From NCBI GenBank assembly GCA_003497555.1, contig DNNS01000222.1:1-6462 (forward strand): a stretch of DNA of 6,462 bases. Direction: 5' to 3'. Position 1 is the first letter of the stretch. The number at the start of each line of letters is the position of its first letter. The notes beneath the pieces were generated by a model. The model was not told the DNA's origin, made no database searches, and saw only the letters and a program-made list of their open reading frames with translations. This DNA is from Spirochaetia bacterium. Lineage in GTDB: Bacteria > Spirochaetota > UBA12135. Of this stretch, positions 5,806 through 6,462 are shown in pieces. The position numbers were made by a program, and so were the translations under genes.

Positions 5806-5820
5806 AAGCGATTATAAATA

Positions 5821-6273
5821 ATGAAAGACCAACGCATTATTTCACGGACTGCGCAGCGTATCGCCCGCTGTGTACTTCTGCTCCGCAAACAACGGGGACT
5901 GACACAAAAACAATTCGGCAGCCGTCTGGCGCAAAAAATGCAGCAGAGCTATGTAGGAAGAATTGAACGCGGGACTATTGCCGTTAACATCGAAACCATT
6001 GACAGTATACTCGAAGCCCATGGAATTAATCTTCTGGATTTTCTTGCGCTGGCCGAGCCGGATGCAATGATTATCCGTTCTGCAAAAACGCATCATGAAA
6101 ATAATGCCCGTAATGATTTATTATATCTGATCAGCGATATGGATGATGCTACCCTGGAATTTATACTGGAAATTATCAAGCTGTTTAAATATTACCCTGG
6201 TGAAACTGCTGCGCGTCCTGGCGTGCTAAAGGCGGCAGGGCATCGTCCGGTTTTGAAAAACCGTATCAAATAA
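5821..6273 (+). CDS. XRE family (Cro/CI-type helix-turn-helix) transcriptional regulator
   Basis: A 150-aa DNA-binding protein. Residues about 13-72 are an HTH_3 domain: IARCVLLLRKQRGLTQKQFGSRL holds the first helices, and SYVGRIERGTIAVNIETIDSI carries the family's recognition helix and the IERG motif, followed by LEAHGINLLDFL. Residues 73-150 match nothing I recognise. They include an acidic to hydrophobic helix (NDLLYLISDMDDATLEFILEIIKLFKYY, about 98-125), perhaps for dimerisation, and a basic tail. ATG 5821 is chosen because it leaves room for helix 1 and no other start precedes the HTH; there is no Shine-Dalgarno sequence and the predicted leader is about 12 nt. It is divergent from the receiver-radC pair and shares the AGTACT boxes with it. 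An inverted repeat, CGGTTTT / AAAACCG (6248-6263), lies in the last codons with a T7 run 22 nt later, so it is at best a weak terminator. Confidence 0.85.
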   Translation: MKDQRIISRTAQRIARCVLLLRKQRGLTQKQFGSRLAQKMQQSYVGRIERGTIAVNIETIDSILEAHGINLLDFLALAEPDAMIIRSAKTHHENNARNDLLYLISDMDDATLEFILEIIKLFKYYPGETAARPGVLKAAGHRPVLKNRIK

Positions 6274-6352
6274 TACTGTTCATTTTTTTCACTGTTTAAT
6301 TCATTTCTATTAGTTTTTTGGTAATTTGATTAAAATCCGCTGCTGAACCGTA

Positions 6353-6364
6353 ATGCCCGGGCAT
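6353..6364. repeat. 12-bp perfect GC-rich palindrome
   Basis: ATGCCCGGGCAT is a perfect palindrome in otherwise AT-rich non-coding DNA after the XRE gene. It has no spacer, so it is not a terminator stem, and no T-run follows. It could be a protein binding site or belong to the repeat element that starts just to its right. Confidence 0.4.
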
Positions 6365-6370
6365 CCGAAA

Positions 6371-6462
6371 CAATAAAAATATGGTTCTCGCAGAGACTAA
6401 CCTCAAGGTTGATCCACTCTCCGCGAGCTCAACGGCCTCTGCGCGAAACCCTTTTAAATTGA
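6371..6462. repeat. Inverted-repeat element made of CTCTGCG-type units, probable dispersed intergenic repeat
   Basis: TCTCGCAGAG (6386-6395) is the reverse complement of CTCTGCGAGA, which differs by one base from CTCTGCGCGA at 6437-6446. A near copy, CTCTCCGCGA, lies at 6417-6426. Outside these arms the ends also correspond imperfectly: CAAT-AAAA-GGTT on the left and AACC-TTTT-ATTG on the right. A small AACC / GGTT stem (6400-6410) is in the middle. No coding frame is supported. It looks like a MITE-like or other intergenic repeat of about 90 bp, and the right end may continue beyond the window. Similar CGCAGAG-rich repeats are common between genes in environmental bacteria. Confidence 0.5.

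Noticed and set aside
6248..6291. Intrinsic terminator after the XRE gene
   Set aside because: The CGGTTTT/AAAACCG stem has a 2-nt loop, lies within the coding end, and the T7 run (6285-6291) is over 20 nt away, so the terminator layout is not met.
6383..6450. tRNA or other known structured RNA in the right-end inverted repeat
   Set aside because: No T-loop GGTTCRA in the right place, no acceptor stem or anticodon arm of proper size; the repeated CTCTGCG units explain the symmetry better.
1..6462. CRISPR array, insertion sequence or phage structural genes
   Set aside because: No regularly spaced direct repeats, transposase, integrase or phage gene is visible in any frame.

Overview
The window looks like a chromosomal piece of an uncultured or little-studied Gram-negative bacterium that lives on polysaccharides. 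The best guess is the PVC group, Lentisphaerota/Victivallales-like. This rests on gene style only: a GntR-type winged helix fused to a LacI-type sensor, a sugar-binding lipoprotein, and a large secreted alginate-lyase-family enzyme in one operon. There is no rRNA or other phylogenetic marker here. Base composition is moderately AT-rich, with many A or T runs of 8 to 11 bases, and the regulator gene is visibly more AT-rich than the two genes after it.

Left part (1-4394, + strand): a three-gene carbohydrate operon. A full-consensus sigma70-type promoter (TTGACA, 17 bp, TATAAT) puts the predicted transcription start on the ATG of the first gene, so that mRNA is probably leaderless. A 28-bp near-perfect palindrome covers the end of the -10 box, the start site and the first codons, and is the obvious candidate for an autoregulatory operator. 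The regulator is followed after 19 nt by a family 1 (CUT1-type) solute-binding lipoprotein, and after another 12 nt by a secreted two-domain protein: a beta-sandwich, CBM-like N-terminus plus an alginate lyase-family (PF05426, PL5/PL38-like) toroid. Both downstream genes have strong Shine-Dalgarno sequences. There is no permease or ATPase gene, so the binding protein is an orphan in this locus. The likely logic is that the regulator senses a uronate-type oligosaccharide, the lyase makes it and the binding protein captures it.

Middle (4395-5532, - strand): two convergently placed genes read leftward, with an 11-nt overlap. They are a 127-aa stand-alone receiver domain that has lost its phosphorylatable Asp (a pseudo-receiver), and a 227-aa RadC family protein whose HNHPSG signature is changed to HNHLEK although the usual metal ligands remain.

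Right part (5533-6462): a 288-bp divergent intergenic region has one good leftward promoter for the receiver-radC pair and one weaker rightward promoter for a 150-aa XRE (Cro/CI-type) regulator. The same 10-mer, TTATAGTACT, lies over the -10 region of both promoters, which suggests that the XRE protein controls itself and the receiver-radC pair. After the XRE gene there is non-coding DNA with a 12-bp perfect palindrome and a structured, inverted-repeat element built from CTCTGCG-type units that looks like a dispersed intergenic repeat cut by the window end.

The most unusual unit is the pseudo-receiver / variant RadC / XRE module. Its function is unknown.
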